Origin: UBA7434 sp042090785
Lineage (GTDB): Bacteria; Pseudomonadota; Gammaproteobacteria; Pseudomonadales; UBA7434
Assembly: GCA_042090785.1 (NCBI GenBank)
Contig: JBELIP010000018.1
Coordinates: 1-41,228 of the forward strand
Direction of reading: 5' to 3'
DNA length: 41,228 nucleotides
The position numbers and the translations under genes are program-made. The notes under the pieces were generated by a model. The model was given only the letters and a program-made list of their open reading frames with translations. It ran no database searches and had not been told where the DNA came from. Below, piece after piece: positions 7,900 to 16,259 of this stretch (the stretch's first letter is position 1; the number at the start of each line of letters is the position of its first letter).

Positions 7900-8556
7900 T
7901 TATAGCCTGCCGCTACGCCAGTTTTTTTCCCATATAACGAGTACTTTTTCTGAATAGCGGGTTTTTCCTACGCTACCGTTATAGCGCGCTAAAGCCAGTG
8001 CTAAATCCCCATTTTCTTTTTGCAAATAAAATTGCAAAATTTTGCAGCCGTAGCGAATGTTGGTGGCAATGTCTGTGAGGTTGTCACCAGTGCGACCAAT
8101 TTCATTTTTCCAAAAGGGCATGACCTGCATTAAACCTTGGGCGCCTGCCGATGAAACAGCAAAACGATTAAAGCTACTCTCGGCGGCAATAACGGCTAAT
8201 ACAATATCGGGGGCAAGATTGCTATTAAGCGCTTCTTGATAAACGGCAGTGAGAATAGAATAAGATTCTTTGTCACTTATTTTATAAGCGCTCATGCGTG
8301 CGCGCATGCCTAGCAACCACACCTCAGCATCAAACTTATCCTTAAGCGCAACATCTTTACCTAGGTTGCGTTGCAGAAAGATTTTTAATTCTTCATCGTT
8401 AATCTGCTGTGAGCGATCATTGCTGGCAGCATAGACATTGGCGTGCTGTGACGAGAAGAGCGGCGAGAAAAATGCCGAAGCACTTGTTAGCATTAAGCTA
8501 ATAAGTGCTGTTTTTAGGCTTTTAGTTAAGCTTTTAGCTATCCGTGACCATTGCAT
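7900..8556 (-). CDS. Lytic transglycosylase, SLT (GH23) domain
   Basis: A 218-residue exported murein lyase that cleaves peptidoglycan glycan strands with formation of 1,6-anhydro-MurNAc. The signal region is residues 14-44 (LKTALISLMLTSASAFF... ending near VYAAS). The catalytic SLT domain follows, with the catalytic Glu126 in AAESSFN, the SAGAQGLMQVMPFW motif and the late NGSVGKTRYSEKV motif typical of Slt70-type domains. No LysM or lipobox is seen, so it should be soluble in the periplasm or loosely membrane-bound. It lies 58 bp downstream of proS on the same strand. This proS-transglycosylase pairing is seen in several gammaproteobacteria, and cotranscription is likely. Confidence 0.92.
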   Translation of the reverse strand: MQWSRIAKSLTKSLKTALISLMLTSASAFFSPLFSSQHANVYAASNDRSQQINDEELKIFLQRNLGKDVALKDKFDAEVWLLGMRARMSAYKISDKESYSILTAVYQEALNSNLAPDIVLAVIAAESSFNRFAVSSAGAQGLMQVMPFWKNEIGRTGDNLTDIATNIRYGCKILQFYLQKENGDLALALARYNGSVGKTRYSEKVLVIWEKNWRSGRL

Positions 8557-8614
8557 AGATAAACATAGCTCTGTTAAGGCGATTAGGTGTGGCTTTATTC
8601 ATTAATGCATTGCA

Positions 8615-10330
8615 TTAGCTCATTAATGTTAGCAGTTGCTCAATCGCAGCGTCGACAGGCATATCCTGATTTTCAGACGCAGAGCGTGCACGATATTCTA
8701 ATACGCCACGATCTAAGCCTTTATCGCCAATGACTATACGATGTGGAACACCGATTAATTCCATATCGGCAAATTTAACACCGGGTCGTTCATTTCTATC
8801 GTCAAGCAATACTTCAATATTATTATCGAGTAACTGCTGATATAACGATTCGGTTAACGTTTTAACGCGCTCCGATTTCTGTATATTAATGGGCACTAGC
8901 ACGATTTGAAACGGTGCAATAGATGCAGGCCAAACAATACCGCCATCATCATGATTTTGCTCGATGGCGGCCGCCATAACGCGTGACACGCCGATGCCAT
9001 AGCAGCCCATGTAAACAACTTCGCTTTTACCCGACTCATTCAGTACGGTGGCATTAAGTGCTTCGCTATATTTTTTGCCCAGTTGAAAGATGTGCCCAAC
9101 TTCTATGCCACGTTTTATTAATAACTCACCTTGGCCATCGGGACTTGGGTCGCCAGCAACCACACAGCGAATATCATGAATGGCCGAGGCTTCTGCATCG
9201 CGCCCCCAGTTGGCACCGGTAAAGTGCTGGCCATCTTGATTGGCGCCACAAACAAAATTGCCTACCACAGCGGCGGCATGATCAACAATTATCGGCATGT
9301 CTAATTTAACTGGGCCAATAGAGCCAGGTGTGCAACCGGTGGCAGCAAGAATATCGGCTTCGCTTGCCATGGTTAACGGCGAGGCGACATGTTCGAGTTT
9401 CTCGGCTTTAAGTTCATTCAGTTGATGGTCGCCGCGTAATACCAACGCAATTAATGTGGACGAGCAGTTTTTATCAGCATTAACGAGTAAGGTTTTTACA
9501 CTGTGTTCGGCGGGAATTTTGAGTTGCTCGCAGACATCAGTAATGGTTTTTGCGTTAGGCGTGTCAACTGTAGAGAGGGACTGTTGTTCAACGGCGGTCA
9601 CGTTAGCGGGTGCAATGGCTTCGGCTAATTCAACATTCGCGGCATAGTCGCTGCTATTACTAAAGGCAATGTCGTCTTCGCCAGACTCAGCTAACACATG
9701 GAACTCATGACTAGCGCTGCCACCAATAGAGCCGGTGTCGGCTAATACTGCGCGAAAATCTAAACCGATGCGGCTAAATATGCTTGAGTAAGCACTGTGC
9801 ATGCCGTCATAAACTTCGCTAAGGCTGGCTTGGCTTATATGAAATGAGTAAGCGTCTTTCATGGTGAATTCACGGGCGCGCATAATGCCAAAGCGAGGGC
9901 GAATTTCATCGCGAAACTTGGTTTGAATTTGATATAGGTTAATAGGCAGTTGTTTGTAGCTTTGTAATTCGTTACGCATTAAGTCGGTAATCACTTCTTC
10001 GTGCGTTGGCCCTAAGCAAAAGCCGCGCTGATGACGATCTTTTATGCGTAATAATTCAGCGCCGTATTGGTCCCAGCGGCCAGATTCTTCCCAGAGTTCG
10101 GCTGGTTGAACAACAGGCATTAATATTTCTTGTGCACCTGCATTATTCATTTCTTCGCGCACAATAGCTTCAATTTTACGCAGCACACGCAGGCCCATGG
10201 GTAGCCAAGTATATAAACCAGAGGCTAGTTTGCGGATCATGCCCGCGCGTAACATTAATTGATGACTAATCACTTCAGCATCGGCTGGGGTTTCTTTTAA
10301 TGTGGCTATTAACAGTTGGCTGGCGCGCAT
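8615..10330 (-). CDS. proS: Prolyl-tRNA synthetase, bacterial type
   Basis: Charges tRNA-Pro with proline in the cytoplasm. Length 571 matches the bacterial type that carries an editing (INS) domain between class II motifs 2 and 3. Motif 1 lies around the REEMNNAGAQEILMPVVQP segment. Motif 2 is FRDEIRPRFGIMRAREFTMKDAYSF. The INS region spans roughly residues 225-405 (YbaK-like editing of Ala-tRNA-Pro). Motif 3 is GCYGIGVSRVMAAAIEQ. The anticodon-binding domain follows (IVLVPINIQ, DDRNERPGVKFADMELIGVPHRIVIG). The start is ATG at 10330. A strong terminator hairpin lies only 31-64 bp upstream of this ATG, so the proS promoter must lie before it (the hairpin then sits in the leader) or be squeezed behind it. 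Confidence 0.97.
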   Translation of the reverse strand: MRASQLLIATLKETPADAEVISHQLMLRAGMIRKLASGLYTWLPMGLRVLRKIEAIVREEMNNAGAQEILMPVVQPAELWEESGRWDQYGAELLRIKDRHQRGFCLGPTHEEVITDLMRNELQSYKQLPINLYQIQTKFRDEIRPRFGIMRAREFTMKDAYSFHISQASLSEVYDGMHSAYSSIFSRIGLDFRAVLADTGSIGGSASHEFHVLAESGEDDIAFSNSSDYAANVELAEAIAPANVTAVEQQSLSTVDTPNAKTITDVCEQLKIPAEHSVKTLLVNADKNCSSTLIALVLRGDHQLNELKAEKLEHVASPLTMASEADILAATGCTPGSIGPVKLDMPIIVDHAAAVVGNFVCGANQDGQHFTGANWGRDAEASAIHDIRCVVAGDPSPDGQGELLIKRGIEVGHIFQLGKKYSEALNATVLNESGKSEVVYMGCYGIGVSRVMAAAIEQNHDDGGIVWPASIAPFQIVLVPINIQKSERVKTLTESLYQQLLDNNIEVLLDDRNERPGVKFADMELIGVPHRIVIGDKGLDRGVLEYRARSASENQDMPVDAAIEQLLTLMS

Positions 10331-10360
10331 AATATGGTTTTCTATTTATCAGGGTTTAGA

Positions 10361-10394
10361 AATAAAAACCGGGGCTGGAAAATCCATGCCCCGG
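10361..10394 (-). terminator. Rho-independent terminator between the HU-like gene and proS
   Basis: On the minus strand a GC-rich stem (ccggggc pairing gccccgg, extended by tgga/tcca) is followed by tttttattt (plus-strand aataaaaa at 10361-10368). The hairpin occupies 10369-10394. It ends the HU-like transcript and lies 31 bp before the proS ATG. Confidence 0.85.
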
Positions 10395-10460
10395 TCAGCG
10401 ACGTGTTCATTTAAATAAGCGAATACGTCTATCTTTCATTATTAAATGACGCTTGAGTAA

Positions 10461-10940
10461 TTACTCGGCCATTTCTTTCAGTTTCTTCAATGGACGTACT
10501 TTAACCGCAATGCTGGCTGGTTTTGCTTTAAATACTGTTTCTTCGCCAGTGAATGGGTTAATACCTTTGCGTGCTTTACGTGCTGGTTTCTTAACTGTCG
10601 TCACTTTAAGCATGCCAGGTAAAACGAATTCACCACAAGCACGTTTTTTAATGTGACGCTCAATTAATGAAGAAAGCTCATCAATAACCGCACCGACTTG
10701 CTTACGGCTAAGATCCGTTGATTCTGCAATTTCAGTCAAAATTTGAGTTTTGCTGTAACGTGCACCAATTGCTTTACCAGCAGCTGGTTTAGCAACCGCT
10801 TTCTTAGCTGCTTTTTTTGCAGCTGGCTTTTTCTTAGCAGCAGCTTTCTTTTTAGCAGGAGCTTTTTTCTTTGCAGCAACTTTTTTAACAACTTTCTTAG
10901 CAGCTGGTTTTTTCTTAGCAGCAGTTTTTTTAGCAGCCAT
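10461..10940 (-). CDS. HU-family DNA-binding protein with histone-H1-like N-terminal tail
   Basis: A 159-residue nucleoid protein. Residues 1-55 are almost only Lys, Ala, Pro and Val in AAKK/PAAKK repeats, like eukaryotic H1 tails or AlgP-type proteins. From about residue 60 an HU/IHF-like domain follows: YSKTQILTEIAESTDLSRKQVGAVIDEL (helices 1-2), then the beta arm region with FVLPGMLKVTTVKKPARKARKGINPFTGE, and an Lys-rich C-terminus. The GINPFTGE stretch matches the arm of HU-type proteins, where a Pro intercalates in DNA. The start is supported by GAGG 7 nt before the ATG. It should bind DNA nonspecifically and help compact it. Lysine-tailed HU proteins are known (for example N-terminal in Deinococcus, C-terminal in mycobacteria). 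Whether this one replaces or adds to ordinary HU cannot be told here. Confidence 0.9.
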   Translation of the reverse strand: MAAKKTAAKKKPAAKKVVKKVAAKKKAPAKKKAAAKKKPAAKKAAKKAVAKPAAGKAIGARYSKTQILTEIAESTDLSRKQVGAVIDELSSLIERHIKKRACGEFVLPGMLKVTTVKKPARKARKGINPFTGEETVFKAKPASIAVKVRPLKKLKEMAE

Positions 10941-11144
10941 GGGTTATCCTCAGTTAGTCAATTAAAGCTATTTTTGAATCCAGCTTGCGCTGGGTTAATT
11001 TACGTCTTGCTTTGCTACTTTATTTTAATCTAATAGGCAAAAAAAGCTGTAAAACAGGGCTTATTTTGCTGTTGTTTAAAACACAGTTGCAAAGTTTAAA
11101 AACGACGGACGTATATATATCGAAAACAGGATACGCTGGCAATC

Positions 11145-11173
11145 AAAAAAAGCCTTATTTTTAGGGTTTTTTT
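11145..11173. other. A/T-flanked hairpin, possible bidirectional terminator
   Basis: aaaaaaa (11145-11151) faces ttttttt (11167-11173), with an inner cct/agg stem and a G-G mismatch. The shape is terminator-like on both strands, but no gene ends here, so it could close a short unannotated RNA. Confidence 0.3.
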
Positions 11174-11424
11174 GGCATTTTTTAAAAGTTGTTACATACG
11201 GGTTTTTTATTATTGATGTGTTCTTTTGTCAATTCAGCCCATCATTTAAGTTGTTAGCTTACGATGCTGGAGTAAAAATAGAAATTGTTTATTGAATTAG
11301 CGCAGGCTTAGTTAGGTGTATCAGTGGTGCGGTTTCTTTAAGGCATAAATAGCCCTGAAAGTGGATGCTAACCGTTAAAGGTACTGAAATGGGCTTTTTA
11401 TGTGTTCTAAAACCTTATTCTGTG

Positions 11425-11454
11425 TTTAAACAGAAGCAAAACATAGAGTATAAT
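11425..11454 (+). promoter_or_regulatory. Candidate promoter for the fmdB-like/aspS genes
   Basis: A perfect -10 tataat (11449-11454) is followed by a GC-rich gccgcgcgc discriminator. The best -35 is weak (tttaaa, 11425-11430, 18-bp spacer). Transcription would start near 11461, about 150 nt before the first gene. The GC-rich discriminator suggests growth-rate or stringent control, which is an inference. Confidence 0.45.
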
Positions 11455-11610
11455 GCCGCGCGCTTAAGCTCGGGTTGGCTATGATTGTGCTAAAACTGGC
11501 TAGTTAATAGGTCATTTTCTTGGGTAACGAGTTAAGTCAATGAACCTTTATATTAAGAAGGTCATTAAGAAAATAGTTAAGACACAAGCAAGGCGGAGAA
11601 AAACGCGGTT

Positions 11611-11847
11611 ATGCCGATTTACGAATATCAATGTGAAGCTTGCCATCATAAGATGGAGGCATTACAAAAAATGGCTGATGCGCCATTAACAACTTGTCCA
11701 GCGTGTGAGCAGGAGACATTAAAAAAGCTGATTTCTGCAGCAGCCTTTAAATTAAAAGGTAATGGTTGGTACGAGACGGATTTTAAGAACAGTAATAAGC
11801 CAGCGGCAAGTAGTGATACATCTAGCTCCGATAAAGCCGCTAGTTAG
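11611..11847 (+). CDS. FmdB-like zinc ribbon protein
   Basis: A 78-residue protein of the FmdB/CxxC_CxxC_SSSS family. It starts with the typical MPIYEYQCEACHHKMEALQ and carries a second CPAC pair, giving four Cys for one Zn. The tail is low-complexity Ser/Ala/Lys (SSDTSSSDKAAS), as is usual in the family. It is encoded directly upstream of aspS (113 bp gap), an arrangement also found in Pseudomonas relatives. It is probably cotranscribed and probably linked to translation or ribosome function, but the molecular role of the family is not settled. Confidence 0.9.
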   Translation: MPIYEYQCEACHHKMEALQKMADAPLTTCPACEQETLKKLISAAAFKLKGNGWYETDFKNSNKPAASSDTSSSDKAAS

Positions 11848-11960
11848 TAAATGCCCTTATTTTATTTGCGGTGTTTTTTTATAACCGCTATTAACGATAA
11901 CAAACATGCTGAGTTAAATGCATTTACTCAGCAAGCACAATTAATGATAACGAGGTTTTC

Positions 11961-13778
11961 TTGACAGATTCAGCGAGTAAGTCCGGCGCTAGCAGCCGCA
12001 GAAGTGACTATTGTGGCCAAGTTGGCTTGGCACAGGTCGATACAGAGGTGTCACTTTACGGTTGGGTTGACCGCCGTCGTGACCATGGTGGCGTTATTTT
12101 TATTGATTTGCGCGACCGTGATGGCATTGTTCAAGTGGTATTTGATCCTGATACCGGCGATAACTTTGCGTTAGCCGATAAAGTGCGCAGCGAATATGTT
12201 TTGCACGTAAAGGGCGTTGTTCGTGCTCGTTCAGAGGCAACGGTTAACCCAGATATGGCCACTGGCGCGATTGAAGTCTATGCAAAATCGTTAGAAATTT
12301 TAAACCAAGCTGAAACACCGCCGTTTCAGCTCGATGAGTTCACCGATGTGGGTGAAGATGTTCGCCTTAAGTACCGCTATTTGGATTTGCGCCGCAATGA
12401 TATGCAGCAAAAGCTGCGTTTGCGCTCGCGCGTTTCGTCCAATATCCGTAGTTTTCTTGATCGCGAAGGTTTTTTAGATATTGAAACACCTATTCTTACT
12501 CGTGCTACGCCAGAAGGCGCGCGCGACTATTTAGTGCCTAGCCGAACACACGAAGGTAAGTTCTTTGCGCTGCCGCAGTCACCGCAGCTATTTAAGCAGT
12601 TGCTAATGGTGTCGGGTTTTGACCGTTACTATCAAATTGCTAAGTGTTTTCGTGATGAGGATTTACGCGCTGACAGGCAGCCTGAATTTACCCAAATTGA
12701 TATTGAAACCACGTTTATGTCTGAAGCCGAAATTATGGATATGACTGAGCGGTTAATTTCTGAGTTATTTGCCGAAGTCATGAATGTGAAGTTTGATCGC
12801 TTTCCTAAAATGCCTTATGCCGAGGCTATGCAGGATTACGGTAGTGATAAACCCGATTTACGTATTCCATTAAAGTTGGTTGATGTCAACGATTTAATGT
12901 CGACAGTTGAGTTTAAAGTGTTTAACGGCCCAGCTAACGATCCTGAAGGTCGCGTAGCGGCATTAAAAGTGCCGGGTGGAAGCAAGTTAAGCCGCAAAGA
13001 AATTGATGGTTATACCGATTTTGTCGGTATTTATGGTGCTAAGGGCTTGGCTTGGGTCAAAGTGAATGACCGTGCTGCTGGCCTTGAAGGTTTGCAATCG
13101 CCCATTCTCAAGTTTATGCCTGATGAAACGGTGCTGGCATTAATGGATAGATTGGCAGTCGAAGATGGCGATATTGTCTTTTTTGGTGCCGATAAAACCC
13201 ATATTGTTAATGAGGCCTTAGGCGCCTTGCGTTGTAAGTTAGGTGAAGACCTCAATCTTTACACCTGCGAATGGGCTCCTTTATGGGTTGTTGATTTCCC
13301 CATGTTTGAGAAAACCGATAGCGGTCAGTGGACGGCATTGCATCACCCATTTACTGCGCCATCGTGCAGTCCAGAAGCACTAGAAGCCGGCCCTGGCAGC
13401 GCGTTATCGCAGGCTTATGACATGGTGCTTAACGGTACTGAATTAGGTGGCGGTTCTATTCGTATTCATCGTGCAGAAATGCAATCAGCGGTTTTCCGTT
13501 TGTTATCCATTAGCAAAGAAGAAGCCCAAGAGAAGTTTGGTTTCTTATTAGATGCATTGAAATACGGTGCGCCACCGCACGGCGGCTTGGCTTTTGGTCT
13601 CGATCGCTTAGTTATGCTAATGAGCGGTTCTAGCTCTATTCGCGATGTCATTGCCTTTCCTAAAACGCAATCGGCGGCTTGTGTTATGACCGAAGCGCCG
13701 GGTAATGTTGATAGTAAGCAGTTGCGCGAGTTAAATATTAAGTTACGTCAAATCGAGTCGGCAGATAAGCCGGCTTAA
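11961..13778 (+). CDS. aspS: Aspartyl-tRNA synthetase
   Basis: Charges tRNA-Asp in the cytoplasm. The 605 residues match the bacterial type with an inserted GAD domain. The N-terminal OB-fold anticodon-binding domain contains VSLYGWVDRRRDHGGVIFIDLRDRDG. Class II motif 2 is FRDEDLRADRQPEFTQIDIE, the GAD insert spans about residues 285-425, and motif 3 is GGLAFGLDRLVMLMSG. A short Ser-rich extension (residues 2-14) precedes the conserved core. The start is TTG at 11961, supported by GAGG 7 nt upstream; no in-frame ATG fits the conserved N-terminus. The enzyme could be discriminating or non-discriminating (also charging tRNA-Asn); no gatCAB or asnS is in view to decide. It is followed by a hairpin at 13785-13819. 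Confidence 0.97.
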   Translation: MTDSASKSGASSRRSDYCGQVGLAQVDTEVSLYGWVDRRRDHGGVIFIDLRDRDGIVQVVFDPDTGDNFALADKVRSEYVLHVKGVVRARSEATVNPDMATGAIEVYAKSLEILNQAETPPFQLDEFTDVGEDVRLKYRYLDLRRNDMQQKLRLRSRVSSNIRSFLDREGFLDIETPILTRATPEGARDYLVPSRTHEGKFFALPQSPQLFKQLLMVSGFDRYYQIAKCFRDEDLRADRQPEFTQIDIETTFMSEAEIMDMTERLISELFAEVMNVKFDRFPKMPYAEAMQDYGSDKPDLRIPLKLVDVNDLMSTVEFKVFNGPANDPEGRVAALKVPGGSKLSRKEIDGYTDFVGIYGAKGLAWVKVNDRAAGLEGLQSPILKFMPDETVLALMDRLAVEDGDIVFFGADKTHIVNEALGALRCKLGEDLNLYTCEWAPLWVVDFPMFEKTDSGQWTALHHPFTAPSCSPEALEAGPGSALSQAYDMVLNGTELGGGSIRIHRAEMQSAVFRLLSISKEEAQEKFGFLLDALKYGAPPHGGLAFGLDRLVMLMSGSSSIRDVIAFPKTQSAACVMTEAPGNVDSKQLRELNIKLRQIESADKPA

Positions 13779-13784
13779 TCTTTA

Positions 13785-13819
13785 CGCTCACTTTTTGTTT
13801 TTTAAGCAAAAAGTGAGCG
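13785..13819 (+). terminator. Hairpin after aspS, probable terminator
   Basis: A perfect 13-bp stem: cgctcactttttg (13785-13797) and caaaaagtgagcg (13807-13819) with a 9-nt loop. There is no long T-tract after the stem, so termination efficiency is uncertain. It lies where yebC is found in many relatives. Confidence 0.55.
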
Positions 13820-14014
13820 ATTCCTGTCTTTTGTTAGTTCTCTGCTCGTTTTTCAAAACACGGTAAATCAGTTAGTTTAGTCGGCTTTTTTTATGCCTTT
13901 AACCTAAGCGAATAATGCTAGGTGCAAATCCGCAATACCTGAGTATAATCACATGTATTCTGTGCTATGAGCTGGCGCTTGTTTTTATTGTTGTAATTTT
14001 ATGAGTAAGCACTT

Positions 14015-14500
14015 TTGACGATTATTCTAGGTATTGATCCCGGTTCGCGAGTCACTGGTTATGGGCTCATTGTCGCCAATAAAGGTCAACCAAAATACCT
14101 TGCCAGTGGTTGCATTCGAATGCCAAGCGGTGATATGTCTGAACGTTTATTAACCATCAACCAAAACATTACTCAATTAATTAACGAGTACGCGCCAGAT
14201 CAGGCCGCTATCGAACAAGTATTTGTGGGTAAAAGCGCGAGTTCGGCACTTAAGCTAGGTCATGCTCGGGGTGCGGCCATGCTGGCCATTGCCTCCGCGA
14301 ATATCCCATTAGGCGAATATGCACCAAGGTCTATTAAACAAGCGGTGGCAGGTACCGGTGCTGCCGACAAAGTACAAGTGCAAGATATGGTGGTTAAATT
14401 ACTGCGTCTAAGCAAATCGCCACCTTCCGATGCTGCCGATGCGCTTGCTGTGGCGCTGTGTCACACTTACAGCGATAATCCCTATGCTCAGGTTTTGTAA
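14015..14500 (+). CDS. ruvC: Crossover junction endodeoxyribonuclease RuvC
   Basis: Resolves Holliday junctions by paired nicks, working with RuvAB. The 161 residues are slightly shorter than E. coli RuvC (173). The acidic catalytic set is present: Asp8 in LGIDPGSRVTGYG, Glu in AAIEQVFVGK, and the paired Asp residues in PPSDAADALAVALCH. The start is TTG at 14015; the upstream ATG at 14001 opens only a five-codon frame whose TGA overlaps this TTG. The GIDPG motif at residues 6-10 fixes the start within a codon or two. It heads the ruvCAB cluster. No LexA-type CTGT-N8-ACAG box is visible upstream. Confidence 0.96.
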   Translation: MTIILGIDPGSRVTGYGLIVANKGQPKYLASGCIRMPSGDMSERLLTINQNITQLINEYAPDQAAIEQVFVGKSASSALKLGHARGAAMLAIASANIPLGEYAPRSIKQAVAGTGAADKVQVQDMVVKLLRLSKSPPSDAADALAVALCHTYSDNPYAQVL

Positions 14501-14558
14501 TGGCTACTCAGCAATGCCAAAGAGTAATTTTTTATTTTTATGATGATGACAGTAATTA

Positions 14559-15179
14559 ATGATTAGTTTTTTATCGGGTACATTAGTTGAAAAAACCGCA
14601 CCGTTTCTGATGATGGACGTAAACGGTGTTGGGTATGAAGTTCAGGCCTCGCTAAACACATTTGCTGTGCTGCCTAAAACCGGTGAGGTTATACGTTTGC
14701 TCACCCATTTTGTCGTGCGAGAAGATGCGCAGTTACTGTATGGTTTTGCTGATGCTGCCGAGCGACAATTGTTTCGTACCTTAATAAAGGTGAATGGCGT
14801 TGGCCCTAAATTGGCACTGGCGATATTGTCGGGTATGGATGCTGCTTCATTTAGCCGCTGCGTTTTAGCCGGTGATGTTGTGGCACTAACCCGTTTACCG
14901 GGTGTGGGAAAGAAAACTGCCGAGCGCTTAATTGTTGAAATGAAAGACCGTTTACGCGAATGGCACTTGGAAACGCCGAGCTTATTGGCTGAAGGCAGCG
15001 ATAGTCAGGATGTTGGTGTCAGCCAATCGGTGATGATAGCTGAGGCCGAAACGGCATTAATTGCCTTGGGTTATAAACCGGTTGAGGCAAGTAAGGCTTT
15101 GGCCAAGCTTGATCTATCTGCTATTGATAGTAGCGAAAGCGCTATTCGAGCCGCTTTACAAACCATGCTGCAGCGTTAG
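14559..15179 (+). CDS. ruvA: Holliday junction branch migration protein RuvA
   Basis: The 206-residue DNA-binding subunit of the RuvAB branch-migration complex; tetramers clamp the four-way junction. The N-terminal OB fold begins MISFLSGTLVEKTAPFLMMDVNGVGYEV. It is followed by the double helix-hairpin-helix domain (LIKVNGVGPKLALAILSG and LTRLPGVGKKTAERLIVEMKDRL). After a flexible linker comes the RuvB-binding C-terminal domain (AETALIALGYKPVEASKAL). It lies 58 bp after ruvC and 14 bp before ruvB, consistent with one transcript. Confidence 0.97.
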   Translation: MISFLSGTLVEKTAPFLMMDVNGVGYEVQASLNTFAVLPKTGEVIRLLTHFVVREDAQLLYGFADAAERQLFRTLIKVNGVGPKLALAILSGMDAASFSRCVLAGDVVALTRLPGVGKKTAERLIVEMKDRLREWHLETPSLLAEGSDSQDVGVSQSVMIAEAETALIALGYKPVEASKALAKLDLSAIDSSESAIRAALQTMLQR

Positions 15180-15193
15180 TTTAGGAATACACC

Positions 15194-16210
15194 ATGATAG
15201 AAGCTGATAGAATTATTGCCGGTGATGTTGTTGACGAAGAGTACCAGCATGATCGCGCGCTGCGCCCCAAAATGCTGGCCGATTATGTTGGTCAGCCAGC
15301 CGTTTGTGAGCAAATGGAAGTGTTTATTGGCGCTGCCCGCAACCGCAGCGAAGCCTTAGATCACACCTTAATATTTGGGCCGCCCGGTTTAGGTAAAACA
15401 ACACTTGCTCATATTATTGCTAATGAATTAAATGTTGAGTTACATACCACTTCAGGACCAGTGTTAGAGCGTCCGGGCGATTTAGCGGCGATGCTAACCA
15501 ACCTCAGTAAAGATGACGTGTTATTTATAGATGAAATTCATCGCTTGAGCCCAGTGGTTGAAGAAGTACTGTATCCGGCCATGGAAGATTATCAACTGGA
15601 TATTATGATTGGTGAAGGTCCGTCGGCACGTTCAATTAAATTAGATTTGCCACCGTTTACTTTGGTGGGCGCCACCACGCGAGCAGGTTCTCTAACGTCT
15701 CCGCTAAGAGATAGGTTTGGTATTGTCCAGCGCTTAGAGTTTTATGGCATGGATGATTTAAGTCGTATTATTTTACGCGCGGCCTCTTTGCTCAATGTTG
15801 AAATAGAATTGGATGGCGCGCGTGAAATAGCGCGTCGTTCGCGAGGCACACCGCGTATCGCTAATCGTTTATTACGCCGAGTGCGCGATTTTGCCGACGT
15901 TAAGCACGACGGTGTTGTGACTGCAGCAGTAGCCGACAGTGCATTAAATGTATTAAATATCGACCCGCAAGGGTTTGATCATATGGATAGACGCTTATTG
16001 TTGTCGATTATCGAAAAGTTTGATGGCGGGCCGGTGGGCGTTGATAATTTAGCTGCTGCTATTAGTGAAGAGCGCGGCACAATAGAAGATGTGTTAGAGC
16101 CATTTTTAATTCAGCAAGGGTTTATTCAGCGCACGCCTCGCGGTCGTATTGCTACTCGTCGCGCTTACGAGCATTTTGGTTTGCCAGCGCCGCAACGCGA
16201 AGAGAGTTAG
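15194..16210 (+). CDS. ruvB: Holliday junction ATP-dependent DNA helicase RuvB
   Basis: The AAA+ motor of branch migration, 338 residues as usual. It starts with the typical acidic N-terminus and RALRPKMLADYVGQ. Walker A is GPPGLGKTT, Walker B DEIHR, sensor 1 GATTRAG, and the arginine-finger region SPLRDRFG. The sensor 2 region is RGTPRIANRLLRRVRDFADV. The C-terminal winged helix ends with FIQRTPRGRIATRRAYEHFG. The start ATG is preceded by AGGA. It follows ruvA closely, so RuvA and RuvB are probably made in parallel. Confidence 0.98.
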   Translation: MIEADRIIAGDVVDEEYQHDRALRPKMLADYVGQPAVCEQMEVFIGAARNRSEALDHTLIFGPPGLGKTTLAHIIANELNVELHTTSGPVLERPGDLAAMLTNLSKDDVLFIDEIHRLSPVVEEVLYPAMEDYQLDIMIGEGPSARSIKLDLPPFTLVGATTRAGSLTSPLRDRFGIVQRLEFYGMDDLSRIILRAASLLNVEIELDGAREIARRSRGTPRIANRLLRRVRDFADVKHDGVVTAAVADSALNVLNIDPQGFDHMDRRLLLSIIEKFDGGPVGVDNLAAAISEERGTIEDVLEPFLIQQGFIQRTPRGRIATRRAYEHFGLPAPQREES

Positions 16211-16231
16211 CGAGGATTGAGTGAATTCGGG

Positions 16232-16254
16232 GGATTCAGAGGATTCAGAGGATT
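16232..16254. repeat. 9-bp tandem repeat that supplies the ybgC ribosome site
   Basis: ggattcaga occurs at 16232-16240 and 16241-16249, followed by a partial copy. The junction creates agagg, 8 nt before the GTG start of ybgC, so copy-number change would alter the spacing or strength of its ribosome site. Confidence 0.75.
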
Positions 16255-16259
16255 AAAAG

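Larger units (their letters stand above)
10941..11610. other. 670-bp intergenic region between divergent HU-like and fmdB-aspS genes
   Basis: No supportable protein gene. Elements seen: a small ccagc/gctgg hairpin (10980-10993) in the HU leader; an A7/T7 hairpin at 11145-11173; an agccc (11351-11355) / gggct (11391-11395) pairing followed by T residues, which could end a short plus-strand RNA; and a perfect tataat at 11449-11454, the likely -10 for the rightward genes. The region is long enough to carry a small RNA, but I recognise no known RNA family in it. Confidence 0.55.

Noticed and set aside
10776..10940. Independent AlgP-like or histone H1 gene
   Set aside because: The Lys/Ala region is continuous and in frame with the HU domain, with one ribosome site, so it is a tail of one protein.
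13820..14014. LexA/SOS box upstream of ruvC
   Set aside because: Looked for CTGT-N8-ACAG; only half-sites such as ctgt near 13826 and 13960 are present, without a matching acag.
14001..14018. Five-codon leader peptide whose stop overlaps the ruvC TTG
   Set aside because: Too short, with no regulatory codons or attenuator; probably coincidence of a T-rich sequence before the start.
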